Shown here: one piece after another, positions 41,901 to 49,869 of the stretch
Position numbering within the stretch: position 1 is the stretch's first letter
Layout: each line of letters opens with the position of its first letter
Made by a program: the position numbers and the translations under genes
The notes under the pieces: generated by a model
Databases searched by the model: none
The model's input: the letters and a program-made list of their open reading frames with translations, nothing else
Told to the model about the DNA's origin: nothing
Source: Bacteroidota bacterium
GTDB taxonomy: Bacteria > Bacteroidota > Bacteroidia > Cytophagales > Cytophagaceae
Direction of reading: 5' to 3'
Assembly: GCA_023391415.1 (NCBI GenBank)
Contig: JAEWAY010000007.1
Coordinates: forward strand, 1-56,444
Length of the DNA: 56,444 bases

Positions 41901-43627
41901 GTAGTAGTGAAAATCCATTGACCTTGAGCCCTGTCTTTACCGGCTCGCCGGATAGGTTTTTGTGGGCCAGGGAACCGGATTTCGCCGATATCGTCAATCC
42001 CAGCGAACTAGCGCCTTCGTTGCTGGTGGACCAGCGGGAAAAGGCGGTTCGCTACTATGTAAAGGCTATCAATCAGTATGGGTGTTTTGATACTACTTCG
42101 TTTGAAGTGATCGTGAGTGATTTGTATATTGAGCTGTCCGCGGACAGCGTTACTTTTTGCGAAGAGACGGAGTTATATATAGGCACTTCATTGGATCATG
42201 ACGATCTAAGTTACCAGTGGAGCCCGGTTCGGGATATTTCAGGCCGGTCCGATACGTCGCGTATTGTCATACGTCCGGTAGCGCCAGGCTATATCTATGT
42301 GACCGCGATCAATGAACTTGGATGCGTTTATACCGATTCCGTTTTCGCGCGCGTATATAAAGATACGTCCTACGCGTTGCCCGACTTGCCCATATGCCCT
42401 GGAGCGTCGGTTGAACTGGGTTTGTTTCCTTCAGATAAGTCAAATACCTATCGTTGGAGTCCCGCGACCTGGCTTGATGACACCTCCGCGGCGAATCCTA
42501 CCGCTGTTCCGGAAGGTTCTATCCAGTATACCCTCTTCATGTCCAATGGTGTCTGTACAGATACAATAACGCAACGAGTCATGTCGCGTCCTGTGGAAAT
42601 CGAAATCGACGGTGATATCATGGGGTGTAGTTATGAGGGGCCTTTTTCACTTGACGTACAATTTCATTCCGGCAATCCGGTTATTTACCATTGGTCCAAT
42701 TATCCTGATTTTTCGGATCGGTTGAATACCGATCCCGCTAATTCTCAGATCTGGGCGCGTCCTATTGGGAATGAAAATTATTATTACGTCAAGGCGGAAA
42801 ATAGTACAGGCTGTGTCGATATCGATTCGGTTCGCGTCCTCCTGACGGATTTGTTTATCGAAACTTCGGGCCCCGCCTACATATGCTCGGGGGCGGATAC
42901 CAGATTATATGCCGAGAGTAGTCTGCCTGGCGATCAGGTAAGTTATCAGTGGCGTCCGGAAATGTATATAGAGGGACCCTCGAATACGTCTTCCATTGTC
43001 GTCAGGCCTGAGCGGACGCGTTACTTTTACGTCAGCGGCGTTAATTCATACGGATGCGTATACCACGATTCTGTGCTGGTCGAACTGTCGCCGCTTACCG
43101 CGGGCTTGATCGAAGCGTGGACGGATAAAGATACTTTGTATGAAGGTACTTCGACGAATATTCATGTACGACCCGTATTTCCATATCATTATCACTGGAC
43201 ACCGGAATATTCGCTCAGCGATCCCGGTAGTACCGATCCTGTGGCGACTCCCCCCCGGAGTACCGAATATTGGGTGACTGTAACGGATCAGCGGGCGGGT
43301 TGCAGGGTAGACACCAATTTATATATCGAAGTGATTCCGGTCATATGCGAAGAACCCAATATATTTGTGCCCAACGCGTTTTCTCCGAATGGCGATGGCC
43401 ATAACGATGTTTTGCACGTGCGGGGAAGCTTTATCGAGGAAATGGTTTTTGTCATTTACGATCGCTGGGGAGAAAAAGTATTTGAGTCCAGTCGTCCGCG
43501 GGAAGGCTGGGACGGCACGTACAAGGGAAGAAAAGTGGATCCCGCGGTGTTTGTCTACTACCTGGAAGTAAAATGTATTGGAGGGAAGAGTTTCTTCAAG
43601 AAAGGCAATGTGACCGTGTTGAAGTAA
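38999..43627 (+). CDS. Giant T9SS surface protein with PKD domain and type B C-terminal sorting domain
   Basis: 1542 residues. A signal peptide (~1-28, ends in ALA) is followed by an N-terminal ENKGQWDESVLFKADLGNGV region (DUF7948-like, ~35-260). Beta-propeller repeats follow at ~265-790 (SBBP-type; TKYDTTGTFMIWSTLIGGNG, NILWSTYLGGSGPDAIYSLA). A PKD domain lies at ~800-870 (YFWDFGDGTTSTD), then two copies of a ~243-residue Ig-like module. The end is EEPNIFVPNAFSPNGDGHND...FVIYDRWGEKVFES...GWDGTYKGRKV, the gliding motility-associated (type B) CTD. Such proteins cross the outer membrane by T9SS and need a PorP/SprF partner, encoded next. Likely an adhesin or surface scaffold. Confidence 0.88.
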   Translation: MVLTKVKISFFLYCITLVFFFQSVRALARDQSHAGQAFRFIENKGQWDESVLFKADLGNGVIFVEKDGFTFDLLSEESIKARHNHDRSGGVSVGKPREPQESIKGHVYRTRFKGANPDVETRGVNPLPEYFNYMLGDEPSRWTYNVKAYTRVYFKDLYEGIDLVLYTNGSNLKYDFFVRPGADPDQIRFAYEGVDLIKSRNRQIELFTNAGKIVESRPIAFEQFGSDTVTIECAYRETEHGYGFEFPKGFNRDKTLIIDPELVFSTYSGSVADNFGFTTTYDHDGFLYSGSIVFSSGYPTTLGAYNRYFQGGTDVAITKYDTTGTFMIWSTLIGGNGYEAPHSMICNAQNELYVFGTTGSFNFPTTPDAYDRTFNNQATFDVKRVRVMPGLGIQYPYGCDMFVLKLGKDGDELKSSTYVGGSGNDGLNSTRYDSVYFVGLDAYVRYGPWAHDTLRYNYADEMRGEIDIDENNNIYIATCTSSDDFPIVGNTWQRAYGGGRLDGVIVKMDAQLRNILWSTYLGGSGPDAIYSLALDKAGGIYVTGGTRSDDFPIEGPVAQPDFGGGRSDAFISYLDASGQTLIRSTYWGSEEYDQAYFVEMDHQNYVYILGQTEGKGDRFVHNVAYAQPNSGQFITKFSPLLDTLMWSTAFGTGSGAPDISPTAFLVDVCRKIYLSGWGGGANQNTFLNNQAGFTTGLPVTSDAFQASTDGSDFYLMVMEDDASALHYATFMGGSLSNEHVDGGTSRFDRKGKIYQSVCAGCRGNSDFPIKPANAYSPTNKSLNCNNAVFKFNFEMPAVIADFDVPDIGCAPYELEITNRSQERDNTKYFWDFGDGTTSTDKIPTHIYTKAGIYKIKLRLEDIATCNLSDSTEREIVILSDTSYTLPPENICPGDFVQIGIMPKNIDTITYQWNPMVWLSDPHVSNPIATPESSMEYTLLVSNGVCTDTIVQEVVINPVEVNMNDLKVCSSENPLTLSPVFTGSPDRFLWAREPDFADIVNPSELAPSLLVDQREKAVRYYVKAINQYGCFDTTSFEVIVSDLYIELSADSVTFCEETELYIGTSLDHDDLSYQWSPVRDISGRSDTSRIVIRPVAPGYIYVTAINELGCVYTDSVFARVYKDTSYALPDLPICPGASVELGLFPSDKSNTYRWSPATWLDDTSAANPTAVPEGSIQYTLFMSNGVCTDTITQRVMSRPVEIEIDGDIMGCSYEGPFSLDVQFHSGNPVIYHWSNYPDFSDRLNTDPANSQIWARPIGNENYYYVKAENSTGCVDIDSVRVLLTDLFIETSGPAYICSGADTRLYAESSLPGDQVSYQWRPEMYIEGPSNTSSIVVRPERTRYFYVSGVNSYGCVYHDSVLVELSPLTAGLIEAWTDKDTLYEGTSTNIHVRPVFPYHYHWTPEYSLSDPGSTDPVATPPRSTEYWVTVTDQRAGCRVDTNLYIEVIPVICEEPNIFVPNAFSPNGDGHNDVLHVRGSFIEEMVFVIYDRWGEKVFESSRPREGWDGTYKGRKVDPAVFVYYLEVKCIGGKSFFKKGNVTVLK

Positions 43628-43648
43628 TTAAATGAATTTTGTCCGGTT

Positions 43649-44671
43649 TTGAAATACAGTGTTCTTGTCACGTTATGGTTTTTGTTCGCCACCTTGTTTC
43701 AGGGTAGGACGCAGGATATTCATTTTTCGCAGTATACGTTGTCTCCTCTTACGATCAACCCCGCTTCGGCCGGCGCCTTTAATGGAATATACCGATTCAA
43801 CGCGTTGTACAGAATGCAGTGGGGAACGGTAACAGTTCCCTACAATACCATCGCCATGAGTGTTGACGCGCGGGATTTCGCGGATACCAAAAACTTTAAC
43901 GCCGGTTTTAACTTTTACTATGACCGGGCGGGCGATTCCCACTACAGCAATCTGCTTGCCGGTTTGTCGTTGGCGTATTCCATACCTTTTGACCGTAAGC
44001 GTCTCCGATATCTCAATCTGGGTATTCAGGGTACCGTGACTCAACGTTCCTTTGATTTGGAAAGATTGCAGTTCGATAGCCAGTATATTCCTGATAAGTA
44101 TGGTGGTTCATACATGCCCTGGCTTCCTACCAATGAAAGCTTTACAGGGTTTACCGCTTTTTATCCGGATGTCAACGCGGGGGTTTATTATCATTGGCAG
44201 CCTCATAATAGAAAAAGAATTTCGGTGGGCGCGAGTATGTATAATATTCTGAAACCCCGGCAGAACTTTATGGCGAATACCGACGCCAGGCTGGACCGGA
44301 GGCTTAACCTACACGCGTCGGGTACTTTTAAGGTGGACAGTAAGATGGACGTGTTGCCGGTCGCGCTGGTTATGGTACAGGGAACGTTTTATCAGTTTAC
44401 CCCCGGTATAATCGGCAGATATATTTTGGAGAATCATAGGTATCGGTACAGGGCCGTGTACGCGGGTATTTATACCAGGGCGAGAGACGCGGCCTATATA
44501 GCATTGGGAATGGATTATAACGAATGGCATGTCGGACTCAGCTATGATCTCAACTACAGTCGTCTGGTCCCGGCTAGTCGGGGACAGGGTGGCTGGGAAG
44601 TGGGCCTCACCTATAGAGTGGGTAAAATGCCCGATCGAAGAAAATACAGGGATTGCCCGGATTTTATGTAA
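43649..44671 (+). CDS. PorP/SprF-family type IX secretion protein
   Basis: A 340-residue outer-membrane beta-barrel with a signal peptide (residues 1-22) and the family signature DIHFSQYTLSPLTINPASAG, then ALYRMQWGTV and YDLNYSRLVPAS near the end. PorP/SprF proteins bind type B CTD cargo after T9SS export and hold it on the surface; the cargo is probably the adhesin encoded just upstream. The only start that keeps the signal peptide is a TTG at 43649; an upstream ATG (43632) is out of frame and ends after six codons. It has a 22-base gap to the adhesin stop and a short gap to the next gene. Confidence 0.88.
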   Translation: MKYSVLVTLWFLFATLFQGRTQDIHFSQYTLSPLTINPASAGAFNGIYRFNALYRMQWGTVTVPYNTIAMSVDARDFADTKNFNAGFNFYYDRAGDSHYSNLLAGLSLAYSIPFDRKRLRYLNLGIQGTVTQRSFDLERLQFDSQYIPDKYGGSYMPWLPTNESFTGFTAFYPDVNAGVYYHWQPHNRKRISVGASMYNILKPRQNFMANTDARLDRRLNLHASGTFKVDSKMDVLPVALVMVQGTFYQFTPGIIGRYILENHRYRYRAVYAGIYTRARDAAYIALGMDYNEWHVGLSYDLNYSRLVPASRGQGGWEVGLTYRVGKMPDRRKYRDCPDFM

Positions 44672-44689
44672 GGCTTCATGGCGGATGGA

Positions 44690-46903
44690 ATGGTTATGAT
44701 TGTCAAGTACGCGCTGAGTATATTGTTGCTGTTGAATGTGGCTGTATTGGCAGGGCAAAGCAAGAAGCAGTGGAGTAAATATGGCGCCCAAGCGTTCGCC
44801 GAAAAAGATTATCAGGGAGCGGCGCTATATTATGATATGGCGCGCCAGAGAGATACCGCGGATATTCATGTCTTGCACTCGTACTGTCAGTCCCTCAGGC
44901 TGGCGAACAATTACCCGTTGGCCGAAAGCTATTATCGTCAGTTGATCGCGTTGGACACAGGAGGACGCTATCCTCAGGCGCTTTTTTATCTGGGGGTGTT
45001 GCAAAAAAACAATCAACGTTATGAAGAGGCTCGGGATAATCTGAACCTGTACGCGAGCGGGTCAGGAATCCCGGAAACGGAAAGACAAAGAATCGCGAAT
45101 GAAATCGCGGGTTGCGAGATAGCTACGCGGGATCCGGAGATTTCCGCTGTAAACGCGGAGGAAACGCGCGCGTTGAATTCGCCATTCGCCGATTTCGCTC
45201 AAGTGTTTGTGAATGATTCGCTCATGTTGTTTTCGTCCCAGCGAGCGGATCAGGATGATTATGAGGGAGTCTATCCGGTGCGGATATATCAGGCTTCCCT
45301 CCGGCATGATGGCTGGCGTGTCGATGGTGAATTCGCTCCCGCGATCAACAGCGCGGGTGTTCATGTTTCAAACGGGGCGTTTTCCCCGGATGGTCAAAAA
45401 TTTTATTTTTCAGCTTGCGATCGCGCTTTTTCCTGTCAGATTATGGTCAGCCGGTATGAGGAGGAGAAGTGGAGCGCGCCTGTTCCACTGGATGAGACTA
45501 TAAACTATCCCGGCTATTCAACTACGCAGCCTTTCGCGACCCGAATCGGAGAGCGAGACGTATTGTTATATGTTTCGGACAGGCCGGGAGGCCGGGGAAA
45601 GCTGGATATCTGGTACGCGTCGCGGAAGGAGGGAGATAGCTATTATGAGCCGGTCAATTTAGGCTCTACTGTCAATTCGCCGGAAGACGACGTTACACCC
45701 TGGTATGATCCGGTCGATTCCGTATTGTATTTTAGCTCTTCCTGGTGGCCTGGTTTGGGAGGCTTTGACCTGTTTCGGAGCAAAGGCGCGCTCCTGCGCC
45801 AAGGGCCAGCGCTTAATTTAGGGAAACCTTATAATTCACCCGCTAATGATTTGTATTTTTCGCTTGCTCCGGATCGGAGGTGGGCGTATCTGAGCTCCAA
45901 CCGATTCGGAACAAGTGGGGGCGATACGCTGGCCTGGTTCAATGATATATGGAGAATTCGACAACCTGTCGGGTTACCTGTGGCGGAGGATGGTGTTGAT
46001 CGTATGATCAGCGCGTCCGAACAAATCGCTGAACTCAACGAGGAGCTGCCTTTATGCCTGTATTTTCACAATGACCAGCCGAGGGCCGGCAACGCGGATA
46101 CCATTTCTTCTGTTGATTATCTTCAGGCCGCCAGGGAGTATCTGGAGTATAAATCTTTGTATCTGAGCGTGGCCGATCAGTGGGATGGGAGCGCCGCGCG
46201 AAAAAATAAAAACAAGGAAGATATCCAGTTTTTTTTTGATGAACGGGTGGCGGGCGGACTTGATCGCCTTGACCGGTTTATGGGGAAGCTGTACAGCGCG
46301 CTGAGCGACGGATACTCGGTCCGGCTGGGCGCGCGGGCGTATGTCAGCCCCTTGGGTGGGGGAGAATACAACCGGAAACTTGCCAGGCGAAGAATCGAGT
46401 CTTTTATCAAGTACGCGGGGACATACAATGACGGCTGTTTGCTTCCTTTTTTGTCCGACGGGGCGCTGGTAATTGAAGAGCTTCCCGGACTGCTGGCGGA
46501 GCCCGCGCGGAATGGCGGAACTGATTTGTCCAGGGCTGTATATGGTCATGAGGCGGCGGAAGCCAGAAGGATTGAAATAGCCTGGGTGCTTCCCGTTATG
46601 AAAAACGACATCGCGTACGCTCATACGCGAATAGGTGAAATACGGATACCAGACGCGGAGACGGGGCGGATTGGTTATGTGGAATTCCAGAATCTGGGAA
46701 ATCGGGAGTTTCTGATTGAAAAAGTCGAAGGGGCGTCCGGAGTGGTCATTGAATCGTTTTCATCCAGTACGGCTCCAGGCGGTTGGGGGAGGATTTATTT
46801 TACCAGAGATAAACATCGTCAGGAGCATTCTTCCGGTATAATATATTTATTGGACAATGATTTGAGGCCGAAACGTTCGATTGAGATAATCTGGAAAAAA
46901 TAG
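44690..46903 (+). CDS. PorE-like T9SS envelope protein (TPR, WD40-like propeller, OmpA-like and DUF1573-like parts)
   Basis: About 737 residues; starts at 44678, 44690 or 44696 are possible, and the last two give a cleaner signal peptide (MIVKYALSILLLLNVAVLAG). TPR repeats at ~20-125 (AEKDYQGAALYYDMARQRDT) are followed by PD40/WD40-like blades at ~150-430 (NGAFSPDGQKFYFSACDRAF, LLYVSDRPGGRGKLDIWYAS). An OmpA-like segment (VRLGARAYVSPLGGGEYNRKLARRRIESF) lies near 545-575. The C-terminus resembles DUF1573 (IPDAETGRIGYVEFQNLGNR). PorE tethers the T9SS to peptidoglycan; this paralogue probably anchors the PorP-adhesin pair. It is third in the operon. Confidence 0.72.
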   Translation: MVMIVKYALSILLLLNVAVLAGQSKKQWSKYGAQAFAEKDYQGAALYYDMARQRDTADIHVLHSYCQSLRLANNYPLAESYYRQLIALDTGGRYPQALFYLGVLQKNNQRYEEARDNLNLYASGSGIPETERQRIANEIAGCEIATRDPEISAVNAEETRALNSPFADFAQVFVNDSLMLFSSQRADQDDYEGVYPVRIYQASLRHDGWRVDGEFAPAINSAGVHVSNGAFSPDGQKFYFSACDRAFSCQIMVSRYEEEKWSAPVPLDETINYPGYSTTQPFATRIGERDVLLYVSDRPGGRGKLDIWYASRKEGDSYYEPVNLGSTVNSPEDDVTPWYDPVDSVLYFSSSWWPGLGGFDLFRSKGALLRQGPALNLGKPYNSPANDLYFSLAPDRRWAYLSSNRFGTSGGDTLAWFNDIWRIRQPVGLPVAEDGVDRMISASEQIAELNEELPLCLYFHNDQPRAGNADTISSVDYLQAAREYLEYKSLYLSVADQWDGSAARKNKNKEDIQFFFDERVAGGLDRLDRFMGKLYSALSDGYSVRLGARAYVSPLGGGEYNRKLARRRIESFIKYAGTYNDGCLLPFLSDGALVIEELPGLLAEPARNGGTDLSRAVYGHEAAEARRIEIAWVLPVMKNDIAYAHTRIGEIRIPDAETGRIGYVEFQNLGNREFLIEKVEGASGVVIESFSSSTAPGGWGRIYFTRDKHRQEHSSGIIYLLDNDLRPKRSIEIIWKK

Positions 46904-46997
46904 GAAAAGGATAAGCGGACTTTTTAATGTATTTGTTCGCGGGGAAATTAATTTTCCACTATGCTTTTGTATTGAACTGTTGATTTGAAAAAATAGG

Positions 46998-47005
46998 TAT
47001 ATTTG
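46998..47005 (+). promoter_or_regulatory. Putative -7 element upstream of the TerC-family gene
   Basis: TATATTTG matches the Bacteroidota -7 consensus TAnnTTTG. Candidate upstream TTGs (46972-46974 or 46980-46982) lie 23 or 15 bases away, so the -33 box is imperfect. It would give a 5' leader of about 105 bases. No yybP-ykoY-like (Mn) riboswitch structure was recognised. Confidence 0.35.
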
Positions 47006-47116
47006 TTTGGTGGGGAGTGAAAAAATGGGCGCTTTTATTTTTAATAAATACTTGTTCGTTATAATAGGCGACCTGTACAATGGTCATATTGATCGGAGCT
47101 TTAAAAGTTGTAAATA

Positions 47117-48175
47117 ATGGAAGTCAATGTATTTGAACTGCATCCAGGATTAGTCTGGGGATTCGCGATAACGGTCATTATTATGTTATTGCTTGATTTG
47201 GGAGTGTTTAATAAGAAAAGTCACGTGGTAACTTCCAGGGAAGCTACTATATGGTCAATCGTTTGGATTTCATTGGCGATGATGTTTTCGGGCGTTGTAT
47301 ATTGGGTGTTTAACAACGACGAAGGAGGACACGCCATGGCGATTGAAAAACTCGCGCAGTTTCAGGCGGCGTACTGGATTGAAAAAGCCTTGTCCGTTGA
47401 CAACCTTTTTGTTTTCATTTTGGTGTTTACTTATTTTAAGGTGCCCCGTGAACTTCACCATAAAGTATTGTTTTGGGGTATTATAGGAGCCTTGATATTT
47501 AGGGCGATCTTCATATTCGCGGGTGTAGGGATTATCAATATGACCTTTCTTCCCGAAATGGAGTTGTTTGGAATGGTCGTACGTGTAAACGCGGTATTGA
47601 CCTTGTTCGGGCTTTTTCTGATATACGCGGGGATCAAGTCCTGGGGTGGTGGAGATGACGGAAATGAGGAAAAGGATTTTAGCAACTCAGCCGGAGCGAA
47701 ACTGGTTCGTTCCTTGTATAAGGTTAGCGACACCTATGATAAGGACAAATTCTTTACAGTCCAGAACGGAGTGAAAGTCGCTACGCCCTTATTGGTGGTC
47801 GTTTCTGTCATTGAGTTTACAGACGTGTTGTTCGCGGTCGACTCGATTCCAGCGATTTTCGCTATTTCCAAAGATCCATTCATTCTTTATACGTCCAACA
47901 TATTCGCCATACTCGGTTTGCGTTCCTTATACTTTTTGCTGTCCAACTTTATTCATATGTTTAGCAAGTTGCCGTATGGGCTCTCCATTATTTTGGTGTT
48001 TATAGGCATAAAGATGAATATTTCTCCCTGGTATCATGTGCCTTCGCCCCTGTCGCTGGGAATCGTGGGCGGAGTATTGCTGCTATCTGTGATTCTCTCT
48101 CTTATATTCCCGGAAAAGAAAAAGGTAAGGGTGGAGAAGGAAAAAGAAAAAGAAAAAGTAATTGTTAGTCCGTAA
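47117..48175 (+). CDS. TerC/Alx-family integral membrane protein
   Basis: A 352-residue protein with about eight to nine membrane segments. Family signatures are FWIEKALSVDNLFVF-like (YWIEKALSVDNLFVFILVF), VVSVIEFTDVLFAVDSIPAI and FAILGLRSLYFLL; the Asp residues in VDN and VDS are thought to bind metal. TerC/Alx proteins export Mn2+ or help load metal into exported proteins. A charged K/E-rich cytoplasmic tail ends the protein (EKKKVRVEKEKEKEKVIV). It is monocistronic, between the T9SS operon and a tRNA gene. Confidence 0.88.
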   Translation: MEVNVFELHPGLVWGFAITVIIMLLLDLGVFNKKSHVVTSREATIWSIVWISLAMMFSGVVYWVFNNDEGGHAMAIEKLAQFQAAYWIEKALSVDNLFVFILVFTYFKVPRELHHKVLFWGIIGALIFRAIFIFAGVGIINMTFLPEMELFGMVVRVNAVLTLFGLFLIYAGIKSWGGGDDGNEEKDFSNSAGAKLVRSLYKVSDTYDKDKFFTVQNGVKVATPLLVVVSVIEFTDVLFAVDSIPAIFAISKDPFILYTSNIFAILGLRSLYFLLSNFIHMFSKLPYGLSIILVFIGIKMNISPWYHVPSPLSLGIVGGVLLLSVILSLIFPEKKKVRVEKEKEKEKVIVSP

Positions 48176-48313
48176 CCGCGCTGGAAAATGTAGGTGATGG
48201 AAAAAACGGCTTGGTGGAAGCAAGTCTGTGGGGGTATTAGTCCTATATCCGGCAAAGAGAGAAAAGGTTAAGTATTGTTCAAAAAAAAGTCATGATGAAA
48301 TAAGAAGATTTTT

Positions 48314-48343
48314 TTTGAATAACGCCATATATTAATAACTTTG
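48314..48343 (+). promoter_or_regulatory. Promoter of tRNA-Leu
   Basis: TTTG (48314-48317), an 18-base spacer and TAACTTTG (48336-48343) match the Bacteroidota sigma-A promoter form TTTG-N19-TAnnTTTG. The mature tRNA starts 20 bases downstream. Confidence 0.7.
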
Positions 48344-48362
48344 CGCACCTTTTCGGAGAAAG

Positions 48363-48446
48363 GGCCATGTGGTGGAATTGGTAGACACGCCATCTTGAGG
48401 GGGTGGTGCCTTTACTGGTGTGGGAGTTCGAATCTCCCCATGGTCA
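48363..48446 (+). tRNA. tRNA-Leu (anticodon GAG)
   Basis: An 84-nt class II tRNA. The acceptor GGCCATG pairs with CATGGTC, the anticodon arm CCATC-TTGAGGG-GGTGG contains GAG, and a long variable arm follows. The T arm GGGAG-TTCGAAT-CTCCC precedes discriminator A. CCA is not encoded. A promoter lies just upstream and a terminator just downstream, so it is a stand-alone transcription unit. Confidence 0.95.
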
Positions 48447-48447
48447 C

Positions 48448-48477
48448 AAAAAAACCGGGTTAAATCCCGGTTTTTTA
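48448..48477 (+). terminator. Terminator of tRNA-Leu (shared with the opposing gene)
   Basis: AAAAAACCGGG-TTAAAT-CCCGGTTTTTT gives a perfect 11-bp A/T-flanked stem. Its T-tract contains the stop codon (48475-48477) of the convergent gene on the minus strand, so it can end both transcripts. Confidence 0.88.
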
Positions 48478-48870
48478 TTTTTGTATGATCCGATAGGCCA
48501 GTTCGGCCAGTTCCATTTTTATATCCGACTGGAAAAGCAAGGTCTGCAGATCTTTTTCCTCCTGTTCGTTCCCCGTTTTCATATTCGATATCTTTTCCGC
48601 GTATTCTTTGATGCTTTCAGTTATCCATTCAAAGAAATCGTCCGGGGTGTTGACGCCTTTAAAGCGGCCGTCGGAAGCGAATACGTAATCGCAGTGGCCT
48701 TGTTCCAGGATAGAAAAAAGCGGTCCCGCGATCAGGTCGTTGAGCGGTTCCAGTTCCTGAAAAATTTTATTGAACGCGGGTGATTCCAACGCTGGAACGT
48801 GAAACGCGTCCCAGAAGAGTGATTGGAACCTATTCAGGTTTTTTTCTTTTGTACTATTTGAATTATCCAT
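48475..48870 (-). CDS. Conserved-looking small protein of unknown function
   Basis: A 131-residue, acidic, all-helical cytoplasmic protein without a signal peptide (begins MDNSNSTKEKNLNRFQSLFW). No domain is recognised. Notable segments are FHVPALESPAFNKIFQELEP, FASDGRFKGVNTPDDFFEWI and KMELAELAYRI. It is divergent from the GldN-like gene, with only 26 bases between the two start codons, and converges on tRNA-Leu with a shared terminator. The codon pattern and compact spacing support a real gene. Confidence 0.6.
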   Translation of the reverse strand: MDNSNSTKEKNLNRFQSLFWDAFHVPALESPAFNKIFQELEPLNDLIAGPLFSILEQGHCDYVFASDGRFKGVNTPDDFFEWITESIKEYAEKISNMKTGNEQEEKDLQTLLFQSDIKMELAELAYRIIQK

Positions 48871-48896
48871 TCGTTTAAAAGAAAATTTTGTTGTCT

Positions 48897-49604
48897 ATGC
48901 GTCAGATAAAGTCAATCGTTCTATTGGTAATTAGCCTTTCGGCGCTTTCGGTCAGCGCGCAGATGGGCATGCCCCGGGAAGACGACTTGCTGTTTCGTAC
49001 AGAATTTGTCCGATCGCTTGATTTAAACTGGTCTCAAAGTAAAGAGGTTTTTGGTGAAGTTAATATGATTTCCCCAATTCTTTTTGAAGCTGTCCGTGAG
49101 GGAAGAATAACGGCTTATGAAGATGTAAGGACCAGCGAAGAGCGATCTCTGGAAGAGCTGGTAGAAAAATTGACGATTGATAGCGAGCGCGTGATTCATC
49201 CGGAGTATCTTACGGAGTTGGAACTTGGCGAGGATCTGGTATTTGACCGCCATCGATCGGAGCATTACTTTATTCCCCGGTATCTGGCGATCTATATTTC
49301 CGAGAGGGATCATCCTTATGCCTTCAAAGAGCCTTGGGCTGTTTTTAGATTTGAGGATGTCGTCAGGATATTTCGGGAGGATGAACGGGCGTGGAGCGCG
49401 AATAAACTTAGCGGTACCAGAAAGCTCAATTACGCGGATATTTTCGTGTTGAAACATTTTTACTCGGAGACTGTAAAAATAGGACACGCTCATGACCGGT
49501 ATTTTGATCAAATATATACCGATAAAGTTTCCGCGTATGTGGCCGCTAAAGACGCGGAGGCCAGATTGATCGAATTTCTATACAAATTATATAATCCGCT
49601 ATAA
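48897..49604 (+). CDS. GldN/PorN-like protein (divergent T9SS component paralogue)
   Basis: About 235 residues from ATG 48897 with a signal peptide (MRQIKSIVLLVISLSALSVSAQ). The pattern matches GldN: a start-of-domain WSQSKEVFGEVNM region, then EDLVFDRHRSEHYFIPRYLAIYI (GldN has WFFDKQRS...IIGIAP), FKEPWAVFRFEDVVRIF, NYADIFVLKHFYSETVKIGH and a final EARLIEFLYKLYNPL (GldN has ERIKEELFNFEHDLWEF). GldN/PorN forms the periplasmic ring of T9SS with GldK. The true gldKLMN operon is not here, so this is a stand-alone paralogue or a related family. Similarity was judged by eye. Confidence 0.55.
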   Translation: MRQIKSIVLLVISLSALSVSAQMGMPREDDLLFRTEFVRSLDLNWSQSKEVFGEVNMISPILFEAVREGRITAYEDVRTSEERSLEELVEKLTIDSERVIHPEYLTELELGEDLVFDRHRSEHYFIPRYLAIYISERDHPYAFKEPWAVFRFEDVVRIFREDERAWSANKLSGTRKLNYADIFVLKHFYSETVKIGHAHDRYFDQIYTDKVSAYVAAKDAEARLIEFLYKLYNPL

Positions 49605-49680
49605 TCGAGTGTGCTATCCGCTGTATTGCCGCGATTGTATTTTTTTTGAGATATTGGGCGTAAAAAAAATATCGGACCTA

Positions 49681-49710
49681 TTGTAAAGAATAAATTTAGC
49701 GTTAATTTTG
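49681..49710 (+). promoter_or_regulatory. Promoter of tRNA-Gly
   Basis: TTG (49681-49683), a 19-base spacer and TAATTTTG (49703-49710) are an almost ideal Bacteroidota promoter. The mature tRNA begins 13 bases downstream. Confidence 0.75.
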
Positions 49711-49722
49711 TGGGCCTTTTAG

Positions 49723-49795
49723 GCGGGAGTAGCTCAGTTGGTAGAGCGACAGCCTTCCAAGCTGTAGGTCGCGGGTTCGAGCCTCGTCTCCCGCT
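49723..49795 (+). tRNA. tRNA-Gly (anticodon UCC)
   Basis: A 73-nt tRNA. The acceptor GCGGGAG pairs with CTCCCGC, the D arm is GCTC-AGTTGGTA-GAGC, the anticodon arm ACAGC-CTTCCAA-GCTGT gives UCC, and the T arm GCGGG-TTCGAGC-CTCGT has two G-U pairs. Discriminator T; CCA not encoded. It is flanked by its own promoter and terminator. Confidence 0.95.
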
Positions 49796-49803
49796 CTTGA
49801 TTC

Positions 49804-49829
49804 GAAAGCCGGTTTTGCCGGCTTTTTTT
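49804..49829 (+). terminator. Terminator of tRNA-Gly
   Basis: AAAGCCGG-TTTT-GCCGGCTTT with a following T-tract (CTTTTTTTG) is a strong intrinsic terminator that begins nine bases after the tRNA 3' end. Confidence 0.88.
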
Positions 49830-49869
49830 GTTTTAACTTTTTGCTGAATAATCACTTTACAACTTATTT

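Noticed and set aside
46904..47116. Manganese (yybP-ykoY) riboswitch upstream of the TerC-family gene
   Set aside because: The family is often riboswitch-controlled, but I see none of the conserved loop sequences or long pairings here.
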